A program made the translations under genes and the position numbers. The notes under the pieces were generated by a model, which saw only the letters and a program-made list of their open reading frames with translations, was not told the origin of the DNA and ran no database searches. A stretch of 64,000 bases of DNA from positions 83,324,780 through 83,388,779 of the forward strand of contig CM034314.1 of NCBI GenBank assembly GCA_019925795.1, in the 5' to 3' direction. Each line of letters starts with the position of its first letter. Within the stretch, counting starts at the first letter, position 1. This document shows, in pieces, positions 12,437 through 24,604 of the stretch. This DNA is from Dendrobium chrysotoxum. Its lineage: Eukaryota; Streptophyta; Magnoliopsida; Asparagales; Orchidaceae.

Positions 12437-12915
12437 AATTTGGGAGGCATTTTAAATGTTTGGGGTCGACTCTAGTCCTTTCAAGGAGAATGATGAAAAC
12501 TTGAAATTTGACCCACGCAGCATTCTCAGACTTTTGAATTAGGAGTTTAAAGGAATAGTCGGAGAACATGCGGGTATTTTGCACTTAAGTTTAGGTAATC
12601 ATATTTAATGCATTATGGGGGTTTTAAAATATTTAAATATGATCCGTTGCGCAAGTTATTTCGTTCAGAAAATACGCGAGATTTCATTTAACGGCCTACA
12701 AAAGACTTTTGTCCGCCTGTACAAATGTTGCGAATTCGGTGACGTCTGAATGTTTTTAATGAATTTGTGTTGTTTCTTGGAGTGAAATATTTCAGCGAAT
12801 CATGGTTGAGTCCTAACTTTAGTACACTTGCATTTACAGATATCTTGAATCAGCAAGTAATCATCAAACTCCTAGCCATTATGGCATAACTTTTGACTTT
12901 CTAGATCAATAAGAT
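12437..12915 (+). repeat. R1 end-module fragment
   Basis: Matches 15886-16395 in R1 copy c along its length: AATTTGGGAGGCATTTT, a GTCGACTC..GTCCTTTC block, ACGCAGCATTCTC, GAACATGCGGGTA, the TTTGTCCGCCTGTACAAATG module, and a closing stretch ending in AAGATCCTTGC. It shows that the 160-bp array lies inside, not outside, the R1 complex. Confidence 0.7.
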
Positions 12916-13742
12916 CCTTGCTTTTAGAACATCATTGTTTGCAGTATTGACAACTGATGAGGATGAATTTAGAAGTGTTGTATAACTCTCTAATAACTGA
13001 AAGGAAGAAATTAGTCCATCTCTCATAGGAATTAGCTTATTTGTCCCCATGCCATATTCATAACTGCTACTAGGATAAGGGTTGTGAACTTCTTTCATAA
13101 CCGCAACAATTGTCAGGGTAAACAATATATAAGAGCATGCATAATCGAGTGTCAATGTGGGATATTGGTCCTTCCTAAGGTTCATGGTCTTGTTGTACAA
13201 GCTGCAGACCAAACGTAAAGAAAGCTATGAAAGTTTTTTACAAACTTACTTGATTGAACACTTACAGTGTTTTGGTTAATTTTATAAGAATCTCGACAGA
13301 AGAAATAACATACAAATGCCTTTTATCTATTGCATTTTCATAATAATATCAAAAGAGATATAACAAATGATCTATCATTTCCCAAACAATAGTTAAAAGT
13401 GGGACCACTTAATCTAGCATCAACTAGTATACCAAGAAATCCATGCCTATTTGATTTATATTCATCATCCAATACTTCATGTGCATTTGTAAATAATTTA
13501 GCCCAAATATAGTTCATTAATATCAAGGATTGTAATGTAGATTTGCGAATTTCAATCAACTGCAGTCTTTTCAGAAGGCAGTTAAACATCTCAGGCATGT
13601 TGAGATAAATATGATGAATGAATGTTTTATTCTTCTGGTCAGCCGTAATTTCCTCCACTTTTGACATCATAAATATATTAGAACTATGAAGTTGTACACG
13701 ATTTCCCCTTTTCTTTCTTTTTTTTATTAATTGAAATGACAC
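12901..13742 (-). pseudogene. Possible gene remnant, unknown protein (two open blocks)
   Basis: Two minus-strand open stretches, 13742-13338 (134 codons) and 13212-12901 (up to 103 codons), stay open through AT-rich DNA. They read as plausible helical protein, with segments such as LMNYIWAKLFTNAHEVLDDE and LTLDYACSYILFTLTIV. A TGCAG acceptor-like site lies at about 13199, in front of the second block. The two sit between repeat blocks and are not repetitive in this window. I do not recognise the family and cannot show a start or a complete splice pattern. It could be a decayed exon pair, a captured fragment or chance. Confidence 0.25.
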
Positions 13743-13745
13743 ATT

Positions 13746-13751
<6 letters not shown>

Positions 13752-13785
<34 letters not shown>
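13752..13785. repeat. (TA)n microsatellite
   Basis: About 34 bp of uninterrupted TA dinucleotide. Confidence 0.9.
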
Positions 13786-13788
<3 letters not shown>

Positions 13789-13887
13789 TTGGCAGTTTTT
13801 GTTTTGAAATGATACACAATAGTGAAACTCATATTTTAAAATAACAACTTTTGTTTTGAAATTAATTATGTGAAGGTCATTTAGCAG

Positions 13888-14126
13888 TTTTAATTTTGGT
13901 AGCCTCTCGACGTCTCCTCCTCGCAAAGGGAGGTTAGGAAGGACACTTTCCTTTTTGGATCGACTCAGCCGGATCAAGTCAATGGCGAGGACTTCGGGGG
14001 AGCGAATCGACCCCGAACATGGTCTTCGAGCCTTCTATCCAGTCGGCCGGATCAGATCGACGGCCGAGGACTTCGGGAGACCAAATCAACCTCAGGATAT
14101 CTCTGGTCTTCTCCTATCTCAGTACC

Positions 14127-14196
<70 letters not shown>

Positions 14197-14460
14197 GGCA
14201 ATGGACGGAGGTTGGGCTCGAACATAGAGGAGGGAGTGGCGGCTTCTTCACGCTGAACGGAGCATAAGGTTCGGAGGTGGGAGTCGAGCCGGCGGTGAAG
14301 AGGCAGCTTGGAGTTGGCTGTACGGGTTTGGCCTGGTCGCAGGTAGAAGACTGAAGGCCGGCTAGGGCTTCGGGCTCGGAAACGGGTTCGTGTTGGTGGA
14401 TTGGAGCTCGAGATTGAGTCGACGGAGAGAGGTGGATGGGAGACAAGCACTTTGGATAAT
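13888..14460 (+). repeat. R1 tail, TA spacer and GC-rich block, isolated copy
   Basis: 13888-14115 matches the R1 tail: a TTTTGGTAGCCTCTCGACGTC opening, then CGGCCGAGGACTTCGGG, seen twice with AGTCGGCCGGATC. It is followed by an uninterrupted (TA)28 tract at 14129-14185 and a GC-rich, purine-rich block to 14460. This is the tail/spacer/GC-block order of other copies without a head in front. The next R1 head follows at 14873. Peptides of YIYIYI type here are microsatellite artefacts. Confidence 0.6.
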
Positions 14461-14872
14461 TTGCCATTCAATTGAAATCTTGAATAGATGTTTTACAACT
14501 CTCCTGTGGGATTTAGATTGCATCCCTCAATTTCAAAAGAACCTATGGCCATAGATATGTAAGTATTCTTATTGTTATTCATGGAGAGGAAAAACGTACT
14601 TTTATTCACGGGAAAAAAAGAAAAGGAAAGAAATGCTAAAATGCAATGATGAAGGGTGGAACAATGAGATTGATTTTATGCAAAAGTAGAAAATGTTTGC
14701 GATAATGCAACAACTAGGGCAACAATTATAACAAAGCAAGAGAAAAAGAGGATAATGCAATAATGAAGCCTGTAGGATTGTATTAATGCAGTGAAGAAGG
14801 TTTTAAAAACATAAATGTAAGAAAAAGAAAGACTTTAGAGCTCTGATAACATGACAAGAATTGGTTGAGTAT
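14461..14872. other. Intergenic, no recognised feature
   Basis: A-rich sequence between a GC-rich R1 block and the next R1 head. No coding or RNA signal seen. Confidence 0.4.
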
Positions 14873-16395
14873 TGTGTGCTCTGAAAATTCCATTACGCTC
14901 CAGTCTCTTTTCCTTTTTTTGTTTGTGACGGAAGAGAGTTTTAACGAGCTTAAGTTCTGGGCGAATTTTTAGAAGGCAGATTGGGTTTTAGATAAGACAC
15001 TACCTAGAGATTTCGCCCTCATTTTACAAGGACTTTATGATCTGAGTTCTAGTTTCCTATAGGCACAAGCCCCTATAGTTAATTGCCCCTCCCAATAACA
15101 AGAGAACTTTCGATTAAAGCTAGTTATTAAAGAGGTCACATAGGTTGTAAATCCAACATATAATAGCAACAGTTTTAGTGTTTGAACTTTAGATATGAAT
15201 ATTGGAATTTGAGATTTAAAATTTATCATCGTAAACTTAAAACTGGTGGTGGGCGGAATGAAGACGAGCCTAATCAAGGTTGGAAGCTTCCGTTCCGTCC
15301 CAGGTTGTCATGTTCCCTGGTCTGCTTAGTTAGTCAGAGGAGGTAATCGACCCAACCTGACAAAAAGCACATTATCGGCAGCCATGGGTTGCTTCGTCCA
15401 AGAATACCTTATAGATCTGGGTTGGTGTTTGTCAAAGGGGATAGATCAGAATCCACCTTAGCTAATAGAGGACTTTATGCCTATCGAATATACCCCATGA
15501 TTTATTACTCAAGGGTTTGAAACCGTTAGGGAATGTATGGGCTTTGGCCGTGATCGTAATATAATAGTGCCATTTTGCAGCAAAATCACCTGATCAAAGG
15601 GCACGTGTCATATCCCTGCTGGCAAGAGACTATTTGAGGATGAATCTTAGTGATACATCCGACACAATATTTGTTCTTTGTGAGCTGAAGTTAATTTCAA
15701 ATATATCACCCTCGACAAACGATTGTGGGAGGTGGATGTATTTTAGTTTTAAGTTTTTAGGTGATGGATTTTATTTTAAGAATTCTTGAATTTTATTGAT
15801 TTTGAGGTTTTACCCCTCCTGTTGAGAATTTTCATCAACACGGCTTTCATCGGGGTGATGTTTGAAAATTACTTCTATTTTTTAAGAAATTTGGGAGGCC
15901 TTTTATGATTCAAGTCAAGTCGACTCCAGTCCTTTCATGGAGGAGGATGAGACTTGAGCATTTGACCCGCGCAGCATTCTCGGACTATTGAATTTTGGAA
16001 TCATAAGTGGTGATCGGAGCACATGCGGGTTGTAGCATTTGACCCTGTGCAACATTCTTGGATATTGTGTTTGTAACTTTAACACGTTAACAGAAGCACA
16101 TGCACGATTTATTTTCAGCATTTAGATTGGAGTTATGATAAAGATATAGTCTTCTGTCCGCTTGTATAAATGTTGCAGATTCGGTGGCTTTTGAATTTGT
16201 GATGTTTCGTGGAGTGAAATATTTTAGCGGATCACAGTTAAGTCCTGACTTCAGTACATTTGCACAATCAAATGAATCATAGCCTCATTATATCTATAGA
16301 TATCCTAAATTAGCAAGTAATTATCAAGCCTCTAATCACCGTGGTATAGCTTTTAACTTTCTAGATTAACAAGATCCTTGCCCCTTCTCATGTAT
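14873..16395 (+). repeat. R1 composite repeat, head to end module (copy c)
   Basis: Begins TGTGTGCTCTGAAAATTCC (variant head) and keeps the full order: the TTTCGCCCTCATTTTACAAG block, the GGCACAAGCCCCTATAG hairpin, the block near 15305-15345, CAACACGGCTTTCATCGGGG, GTCGACTCCAGTCCTTTC, CCCGCGCAGCATTCTCGG, ACATGCGGGTT, the TTCTGTCCGCTTGTATAAA module, and the closing AAGATCCTTGC. At about 1.5 kb it is the most compact copy. It has no hairpin tail, so it may be an internal-deletion form or a simpler ancestor. Confidence 0.75.
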
Positions 16396-16741
16396 TTGTG
16401 TTATACATCCTAACGGAATGATGGGTAAATATCATAGAATAATGCTGAAAAGAAGCTACACAAGGCCCTTATTAAGATGTTAATGTCACATAAGTGGTCT
16501 AGTGTATTTGAGTCAAAGGAGACGTCTCATAGCATTGACATATCTTTTTGAATATATCTCCCCAAAACTATTGACTGAAGAATGTCGTCTAGATCTGATG
16601 GATAATAGAATGACTCTTGTGCATCAAAACTCATCATTGCAAAGAGACTTGCTACTATAAAAGGTTGATCCCATATAAAGAGAATGCTACTAAGATTCTT
16701 AGTTTGAATGGAGTTTTCTCAAAATTCTTTAAGAACCAACT

Positions 16742-16970
16742 CAAATCGAACGTCCTCTCTTGTTGCCGGGAGGGGTAATTAACTATAGGGGCTTGTGTCT
16801 ATAGGAAACCAGAACTCAGATCATAAAGCCCTCGCAAAATGAGGGCGAAATATCTGGGTAGTGTCTTATTTCAAACCCAATATGACTTCTGAAAATTTAT
16901 CCTGAAACCTAATTTGTTAAAACTCTCACGAAAGCAGGGGAGGTTGGGGCGGGAATTTTCAGAGCTCACA
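16742..16970 (-). repeat. R1 head fragment, inverted
   Basis: On the minus strand, from 16970, it reads TGTGAGCTCTGAAAATTCCC and then the R1 head up to the CTCCCGGCAACAAGAGAG region. It is the only inverted R1 piece here. It ends about 530 bp before the first visible PP2C exon. Confidence 0.8.
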
Positions 16971-17498
16971 ACAAGCCTCAAAGTTATTGAATGGCAAGCC
17001 TTTGTCAGACCATTTATTTATTTTTCTGTTCTGCTTTGAGTTATTTCCTGATGAGTATTTTGTAGAATCTGGTGCTCATGTAAGCTCTTGCTCATTAAGA
17101 ATCTGTATTATTACTTGTTTCCCTGATTTGGTGCAATGTGGTCAAACATTTTCCATCAAAAACCATAGTAGCTGAATAGATCTCAAGAGTTAATGGTGCT
17201 CATAAATTCGACTTCCCAATTGTTTGGCGCTTGTGGTCGCAGGTTCGTTTAATTAAGAATGGTCTTGAGATTATAACCTTTTGACTTTTTTGGTATTAGA
17301 CTTGCTAAGAAGCTTATGCCTGATCCCGGATGCTATGGTATGGAAAACGGCAAATTTGCATTAACTGATAATGTAAACAACTGTTATATATTTTCATTGA
17401 GATGTTGGTATCTTCAATCTTTTTGCTAGATGTTGATATTTTGGTTCTCGTTCCATATTGCATAATTTGAATTAGAAAATTTTCTTATTGATTCACAG

Positions 17499-18341
17499 GA
17501 GAAGCAGAGAGAATCAAACGATACAGAGGGAGGGTCTTCGCTCTTCGGGATGAGCCAGAAGTAGCACGGGTTTGGTTGCCAAATTATGACTCACCAGGCT
17601 TGGCGATGGCTCGTGCTTTTGGAGACTTCTGTCTCAAGGACTTTGGCCTGATCTCGGTGCCTGAAATTTCCTACCATCGCATCACTGAGAAGGATGAGTT
17701 CATTGTATTGGCTACTGATGGGGTAATGCAATGGACTGTAATCTTTCCTTTTTTAGGGTTCTAAATGAAGAGAGTTTTTTTATCATTTTTTTGTGAGCTG
17801 GTTTCAAACTGTGAGACAATCTGTTAGTTCTCATGAACAAAACAGCGAATACTGCCATCATTGAGCTGTAATTTCTTGTTTTTTAACTAATCCTCAGATC
17901 TGGGATGTGCTTTCCAACAAGGAAGTGGTGGACATTGTTGCTTCAGCCGCTGCTCGATCTTCTGCTGCCCGTTCCTTGGTCGAGCATGCAGTTCGTGCAT
18001 GGAGGTTAAAGTATCCAACCTCCAAAGTAGATGACTGTGCTGTTGTTTGTCTATTTCTCGACACAGATGATCCCACGTTGAAAGAATCATCAACCGAAGC
18101 GCTATCTACAGATATTGATAAACAGAATCCATCCACTCTGAATAGCTCCTCAGCTATCTTTCCAGGTGAGGAAATCAGTTCTAGCTCGCCTGAGAAGCTT
18201 CCTGATGGCAATTCAGCAGCCATGGATACCGATGATTGGTCGGCTTTGGAGGGTGTAACCCGGTCGAACACCTTGTTGACCCTGCCAAGGTTTGCTGAAG
18301 GTGAGAAGCAGCTCTCTGCAAGAAACAAGGCTAAGAAGTGA
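17499..18341 (+). CDS. PP2C-type protein phosphatase, C-terminal exons (5' part not found)
   Basis: Mg/Mn-dependent Ser/Thr phosphatase. Two exons are clear: 17499-17722 (after a TTCACAG acceptor, ending before GTAATG) and 17898-18341 (after CCTCAG, stop TGA at 18339). They join in phase through ATDG and IWDVLSNKEVVDI, giving about 221 residues. The first exon carries GLAMARAFGDF and the second VDDCAVVCLFL, both standard PP2C motifs. A Ser-rich tail of about 100 residues without a known domain follows. The N-terminal half, including the metal-binding DGHG motif, is missing. Upstream DNA to 16971 gives no PP2C homology and then runs into repeats. Either earlier exons lie beyond a repeat-filled intron or the gene is truncated. 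The visible exons have no stops or shifts. Confidence 0.85.
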
Positions 18342-18809
18342 TGCAGCTGGCGTGTTATTTTTGCTCTGTTGATTTTGGCAACATTATGAGAGCAGTACCG
18401 ACTTTATTAGTGTGTTCGGGCGTTCTCTTTCACCTTCTTCCTGCTGTTCTTTGTACCAATCGTGAGTAGGATTGGAGTTTTAGTAAAATCCCAACTCAGT
18501 CATCACTGCAATATGTTCTATTTCTTACTGTTATATCTATTATATTATTGATTGTAATTCCCCTTTGTCTTTAATTGTGTTAAGCTGTTCCAATCAGTAG
18601 TTCCTGATCTGTACTATTTAGTTATTGTAAAAATATTTTTGTCTTTACCCTCGCAATATTGTTCATTCATTCTTATTGTTACTGCACAAAGAGAAATTTA
18701 TTCAATTTTTTTCACATAATTACCTGATTAGATGAACCAATTATTTATAAAAGCATGCACTGTATCTTGCTATATTCTATGTAATGGTGATTTCAGTCTG
18801 GTTGTTAGT
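18342..18809. other. PP2C 3' flank, probable 3' UTR
   Basis: AT-rich sequence after the phosphatase stop codon and before the next R1 head. T-rich stretches are typical of plant 3' ends, but I cannot place a cleavage site. Confidence 0.35.
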
Positions 18810-20190
18810 TGTGGGCTCCGAAAATTCCATTGAATGTGATCCCGGCCTCTCCGCGCCATCGTTCTATTTTTCTTGTTTTTGTTTGATGACGATGACGGCA
18901 AAGAGTTTTAACGAGATTAAGTTTCGGGTGAATTTTCAGAAGGCAGATTGGGTTTTAGATAAGACACTACCTAGAGATTTCGCCCTCATTTTGTGAGGAC
19001 TTTATGATCTGAGTTCTGGTTTCTTATAGGCGCAAGCCCCTATAGTTAATTACCCCTCCCGATAACGAGAGAGAACTTTCGATTAAGGCTAGTTGTTAAA
19101 AAGGTCGTATAGGTTATGAACCCATCATATAATAGCAACAGTTTTAGGGTTTGAATTTTAGATTTGAATTTATCACCATGATTTAAAAATTATCACCATA
19201 AATTTCAAACTGGTGGTGGGGGGAATGAAGACGAGCCCGATCAAGATCCCATGGTTCCGTCGTCCCGGGCTGTCATAATCCCTGGTCTACTTAGTCAGAG
19301 GAGGTAGTCGACCCAACCTGACAGAAGGTACCTTATCGGCAGCCATGGGTTGCTTCGTCCAAGAATACCTTGTAGACTTGGGTTGGTGTTTGTCTAAGGG
19401 GATATATCTGAATCCACCTTAGCTAACAAAGGGCTTTGTGCCTATCGACTATACCCTATGATTCATCGCTCAAGGGCTTGACGCCTTTAGGGAACATATG
19501 GGCTTTGGCCGTGATCGTAATATAATGGTGCCATTTTGCGGCAAAACCACCCGATCAGAGGGCACGTGCCACGTCCCTGCTGGTAAGAGACTATTTGAGG
19601 ATGAATTTTAGTGATACACCCGACACGCATTCGCTCTTTGTGAGCTGAGGTTAATTTCAAATTTATCACCCCCGACAAATAGTTGCGGGAGGTGGATTGG
19701 TTTTTAGTTGATAGATTTCAGTTCAGAGATTTGGAATTTTGTTTGATTTGAGATTTGAAACCCCTCCGGTTGAGATTTTCTGTCAACACGGCCATCATCG
19801 GGGTGACGTTAAAGTCACTAGTATTTTCGTAGGATTTTGGGAGGCATTTTGTGATTTAAGTCATGTCGACTCCAGTCCTTCCGAGGAGGAGGATGAGACT
19901 TGAATATTTGACCCGCGTAGCATTCTCAAATCATTAGATTTGGGACTTAGATGTGACGATTGGAGCACATGCGGGTTGTAGCATTTGCCCCTGCGCAGCA
20001 TTCTCGAACATTTGTGTTTGTAACTTTAAAATGTTGACCGGAGCACATGCAGGGGGGATTTTAAAATATTTAAATATAATCCATTTGCACGAATGATTTT
20101 GTTTAACAGCATGGCCGGGATTTCTTTTAAGGGCCTACGAATGCCTTCTGTCCGCTTATACACACGTTGCGGATTCGGTGGCGTTTGAGT
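18810..20190 (+). repeat. R1 composite repeat, head and middle (copy d)
   Basis: Begins TGTGGGCTCCGAAAATTCC and keeps the whole module series in order, ending with the TTCTGTCCGCTTATACACACG module near 20148. The hairpin TAGGCGCAAGCCCCTATAG is perfect. It continues through about 1.2 kb of AT-rich DNA to the tail blocks at 21360. Confidence 0.75.
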
Positions 20191-21359
20191 GTGTTAGATT
20201 TCACTTATTACATTTAGTTTATTTTGACGCTTTAAAGTGTTATCTAACACAACTCGCAGAGGATATTTGCTCAATAGGTACTAGGAGATCCATGCTCGTA
20301 TTCGTAGGAGAATTATCTTGCTCGCTACGAATTCTCCCATTTTCTCCCGTATATAGACTGATTTGTTCGATACAAGCTCCTTGTCCTTGCTTGTATGCTA
20401 GTTGTTGTGAGCACTATGAATTCCCTGATCTTACTCACAAGTGAAATGTAGTATCAGGTTCTTTGTGCATATATCATATCCACTGTCCATCGTTTATGCT
20501 TGCAGGGATATCATAGTTTTGCATAAATCAAGCAAAATTGATGATTTTCTACATCCTTGAGGAGCCCTGAGAGAGGAATGTCATGTATCTTATTTGGTGC
20601 ATCTTCATTTGAATCATCACACTGCCAATCCATCCCAGTAGATAGTGCTGCCACTTTTTTTTTTACTAAGCCACCAAGGTTTGGAGAAGGTAGATGAAAC
20701 ATCAGATATGGTACTTGAACACTTTAAATGTGATAGCAGTGAGATTGCTTCATCTTCCTTTCCTTCATCTATAGGAAGGATTGATAGGGTTATGTGAGCA
20801 TTAATATCATCTTCCAGTTTTGATAAAGCTTTATAGTAGAATGGATTAGCTTTGTCTCTTTTACTTAGTGATGCTGATTGCTTAGATAAGTTACATTTGA
20901 TTCTATTTTCCCCACATACATTATTTGTAACTTACTGTACCCATATATGTTGACTTTCAATGCTCGTAGGCAATGATTGCACTTGCAGCAAATTTTTCAT
21001 CACTACTAATGGGTATTTGCATTCACTATGCTCTTCTATCCTTGTTTGCATGAAAATTGGTATGCTTACTTGTATGTATTGGTAAAGACATTATCACATT
21101 CTTTGTACATCATTTTGATTGAATAATTTGAGTCATTTTGACTTATCATTCCTTGCCTACATGCCATTTGGGAGTTTGTTCTCCATTCACCATGAATCCC
21201 TTGTTTATGTATCCACTTTCACTTGGATGATTAGGATTAATTAACATCTTCACTTAAACTTGTTAATTCATGATTTGTATTTTCATTAATTATTTAGTAC
21301 AGTATTTTCAACAATCACAAATTATGTTTCCTGTGGTCCAATTTGGTTCAAGTTGAATG
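20191..21359. other. R1 internal AT-rich segment, no gene seen
   Basis: Probably the internal part of R1 copy d, matching in position 6636-8248 and 57240-57914. A 63-codon minus-strand frame at 20511-20702 has no recognisable product. Nothing else is supported. Confidence 0.35.
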
Positions 21360-21950
21360 TTCTCCAAAATTCACTAAGTCCGAAATTTTTTTAGAAAATT
21401 TCGGCAGCCTTCCGGTGTCCCCTCCCCGACGCCGGGAGGTAAGGAGGGCATTTGCCCTTTCAAGTCCGCCCGGCCGGAAAGATAGTCAACGGCCGGGGGC
21501 TTCGGGGCGTTGTTGGGCCCTGGAATTGGTCTTCAGAAGTTCTGATTGACGAAGATTGCCGATGATTGGATGCAGATCGAGTGGTTGCAGAAGATTGGCG
21601 GTGATTTTTGCTGAATGTTCAATTGAAGATCCCCCCTTTTTCTCCCCTTTTTTTATTAATTGATTAAATGAATTAATTAAAATTAAATTTTGATTTAATT
21701 TTTAATTAATTAATTAATCCCAAATTAAATCAATGCACGTTTCTCCAAATTTTTCAAAATTTGGCTAAGTCCCAGATTTTGAGAAAATTTCGGCAGCCTC
21801 CCGGCGTCCCCTCCCCGGCGCCGGGAGGTAAAGAGGGCATTTGCCCTTTCAAGTCCGCCCGGCTAGAAAGATAGTCAACGGCCAGGGGCTTCAGGGCTTT
21901 GTCGGGCACGAAAATGATCTTCAGAAGCTTTGGTTGACGAGGGATTGTTG
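21360..21950 (+). repeat. Duplicated R1 tail
   Basis: Two direct copies about 385-390 bp apart (21360-21560 and 21741-21950). Each has GAAAATTTCGGCAGCC, a near-palindrome around CCCCTCCCCGGCGCCGGGAGG, TTTGCCCTTTCAAGTCCGCC and a GGCCGGGGGCTTCGGGG-type end. An A/T-rich spacer with TTAATTAATTAATTAA separates them. Confidence 0.75.
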
Positions 21951-22084
21951 CAGATAAGTGTTGTTGCAGAAGATTGGACGCAGATTGGTTGCATATTAGT
22001 CATAGACGATTGGACGCAGATAATTGTTGCCGGCAATTGGATGCAGATGATTGATTGTCGAAGATCGTCGAAGATTGTCGATCC

Positions 22085-22289
22085 CTTTATATTATTATTA
22101 TATATAAATAATAATAATATAATATAATATAACATAATATACATTATTATATATAAATAATAATAATATATATTATAACACATAGATTATATATATATTA
22201 TATTACAATATAATATAATATATATCAGTATTATATATTATCATAATATTATATTATATATTATAATAATATATATATTATTATATAGA
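22085..22289. repeat. AT-rich spacer (TATTA/TAATA runs)
   Basis: About 200 bp of almost pure A/T built of TATTATA and TAATAAT variants, between the R1 tail and a GC-rich block. This is the same relative place as the spacers at 14129 and 58490. Confidence 0.8.
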
Positions 22290-22850
22290 GAGGGAGGCGG
22301 AACAGAGAGGGCAAAGCCCGATCGGGCAGGGAGGTGGAGCCGAAGTCATGCACGGGGGAGGCTACGCACGGAGGTCGAAGCAGGCTTCTTCGGCGACTAG
22401 GTCGGTCGGCCCTTGGTCGGGTCGGAGGCAAGCCGGGAGGTCAGAGGCTTGGAGGCGGCGACTGTGGTGGAGGCGGCAGGGAATGCAGGAGTCGGACACA
22501 GGAGCAGGGTCCAATCGGCGGGCTAGGGCAGAGACGACGGACGTCCGGTCGGGCTTGGCAGTTGGCAGGAGGAGGTCGACCAAGTCGGTTAGGGCAGACG
22601 GACGCAAGAGTCGGAGAAAAGAGCACGGCCGATGGGATTTTGTCTGGAGCAGGAGATGGAGATTGACAGACGGATGTTGGGACCGAAGCAGGAGGTATGG
22701 CCGGAGATGGAAGAGAAGGTCGGGGTCTGTTCGGTGAGGTTGGCCTGATTTGCTACGGCTAGGGCACGGTGGGTTCGACCGTTGGAGCGGATGGAGGCCG
22801 ACGGGATCAAGAGCAAAGGCACGACTGAGAGCACATGTATCTTCTGAAAT
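22290..22850 (+). repeat. GC-rich purine-rich block after R1 tail
   Basis: An abrupt change from nearly pure A/T to G- and GGA-rich sequence starting at GAGAGGGAGGCGG. Open frames in several phases on both strands come from base composition, and none shows a domain. It corresponds in position to 9105-10611, 14187-14460 and 58865-59560. Confidence 0.5.
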
Positions 22851-23432
22851 TCCTCCTCTATGTGCGTATTCCGGTTCTGAGAGCGTGAGATATAGGAAAT
22901 GAGAGGAGTCGCATTTGTGTCGTTAATGTGCGGTTATTCGATCGTGGGGAGCAATAGTTAGAGTCGTGGGCTTGCGTGGCTGAGGTGGCCAGCAGTTGTA
23001 GGTCAACATTAGTTTCCTATTGAAAAATAAATAAATAATGATTTAAATTAGTTCTATTTAATTTTAAATTTGTTTTTATTCAATATATTTTGGATTAATA
23101 TTGATTTAAAAAATAAAATCCTTCTTATCAGAGAGTGTAAAACGCATTAATGTTTAATTAAATTCAATGAAATGATAAAATCATGGTTCCATCATCTCTG
23201 TTTTTCACTTGAGCCTGATTTAACTGTTTGTGGATAAAAATGTCATTAAGAGAATAAAATTAATTAGATCATTTAAACGAATTTGAAGAAAAATTAAAGA
23301 TTTTAAAATCCCACTACATCAAAAAGTGATAATTTGATTTTTCACCGAAAATATTTAAAAAAAAATAAAATCATAAGTTTTTAAAATATTTTCTTCTTCT
23401 GCAACAAATCAAATGGGCCCTTAAAAGCTTCA
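22851..23432. other. Intergenic, no recognised feature
   Basis: AT-rich, no coding signal seen. Confidence 0.4.
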
Positions 23433-23554
23433 GGCTTCATTTGGGATGATATTTTTACTGTTTTCTAAAACAGTTTTATAGTAAAAAAAAATTAATTAAA
23501 AAAACTTGTATTAAAAAGCTTTTTAAAAAAGAAGTAAGACCTCTCAAACAAAGT
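23433..23554. mobile_element. hAT-like MITE
   Basis: About 120 bp starting GGCTTCATTTGGGATGAT and ending with an imperfect reverse complement (CTCAAACAAAGTGATG). It shares ends with the elements at 38301 and 40526, and its interior is made of A/T runs. Target duplication not resolved. Confidence 0.5.
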
Positions 23555-23569
23555 GATGAGGACATCCGA

Positions 23570-23900
23570 CCATGGAGAGTTTACAAGAGACGGGGCCGAT
23601 GATCTATGATCACGATTGCACCGCTTTACTTTTGAGTCATCAGTTGTATTAGATTTATTATTATGTATGTATTAAGTTTATTACTGAATATTTTTCATTG
23701 TACCCTCACTTGAGGAAGTAGTCCTATGTAAGCCCTAGGGGTATGTTTGTCTTTTTATTTTCTTCATTGTATATTGGCTATTTAAAGCCTCCTCCTTATC
23801 TTTTGAGGGGGATGATTATTATGATATTTCTATACTTGTGTTCTTTGTGAGTTTTGAGAGTTCTTGTGAGAATTCTTGGTGAGTTTGAAGTCCCTAGGTG
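23570..23900 (+). repeat. Possible LTR fragment with TATA-like box
   Basis: Contains GGCTATTTAAAGCCTCCTCC near 23777, preceded by a pyrimidine-rich stretch and followed by TTGTGAGTTTTGAGAG. This layout resembles the U3/R part of plant LTRs. No paired LTR or target duplication was found. Confidence 0.3.
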
Positions 23901-23995
23901 AGGGCAAAGTAACACCTGTCAGCCGCAGGAAGCGTCCAGGCTCGCGGTCGATATCCTTCTCCCATCTTTCTCCTTCCTCCCCAAATCGCTGGCCA

Positions 23996-24604
23996 CCCCT
24001 CTTTTCCCTCCAAGTCGCCGACCATCTTCCCCCCTCCCCTCCAAACCGCCGACTACCACCATCCTCTTCCCTCCAACCGCCGGCTCTAGCCCCACCATCT
24101 CCCATAGCCACCAGCCTTCCCCTCCAAACCCTAGCCACCGGCCACCCCTTTCTCTCCTAGATTTACTACTTTTCTAAAACATTTCGATACTAATTTGGAA
24201 GGTTTTTGAATTTCGATACTAATTTGAAATTCAAATTCTTTCCTAATTTGGAAGGTTTTTAAATTCAAATTCAAATTCTTTCCTAAATGACATAACTTAT
24301 TTTAGGAAACACCCCTCTTTTCCCTCCAAGCCGCCGACCATCTTCCCCCCTCCCCTCCAAACCACCGACTACCACCATCCTCCTCCCTCCAAACCGCCGG
24401 CTCTAGCCCCACCTAACCCAAGCCCCATCATCTCCCATAGCCACCAGCCTTCCCCTCCAAACCCTAGCCACCGGCCACCCCTTTCTCTCCTAGATTTACT
24501 ACTTTCCTAAAACATTTCGATACTAATTTGGAAGGTTTTTGAATTTCGATACTAATTTGAAATTTAAATTCTTTCCTAAATGACATAACTTATTTTAGGA
24601 AATA
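23996..24604 (+). repeat. Direct duplication, about 314-bp unit
   Basis: Two head-to-tail copies, beginning at CACCCCTCTTTTCCCTCC near 23995 and 24308. The copies are nearly identical. Copy 2 has one short insertion containing ACCTAACCCAAGCC, and copy 1 has an extra AATTTGGAAGG-containing piece. Both end TTTTAGGAAA(C/T)ACCC. The unit is C-rich in its first half and A/T-rich in its second. Confidence 0.85.

Noticed and set aside
13955..14471. Peptides with long YIYIYI runs
   Set aside because: Translations of a TA microsatellite joined to flanking GC-rich repeat.
22334..22834. Overlapping open frames of 60-129 codons on both strands
   Set aside because: GC-rich block with few stops in any frame; Arg/Gly-rich or Pro/Ser-rich peptides without domains.
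23830..24160. Gly/Arg-rich and Pro/Ser-rich open frames of about 100 codons
   Set aside because: Fall in a C-rich duplicated unit; no start context or domain.
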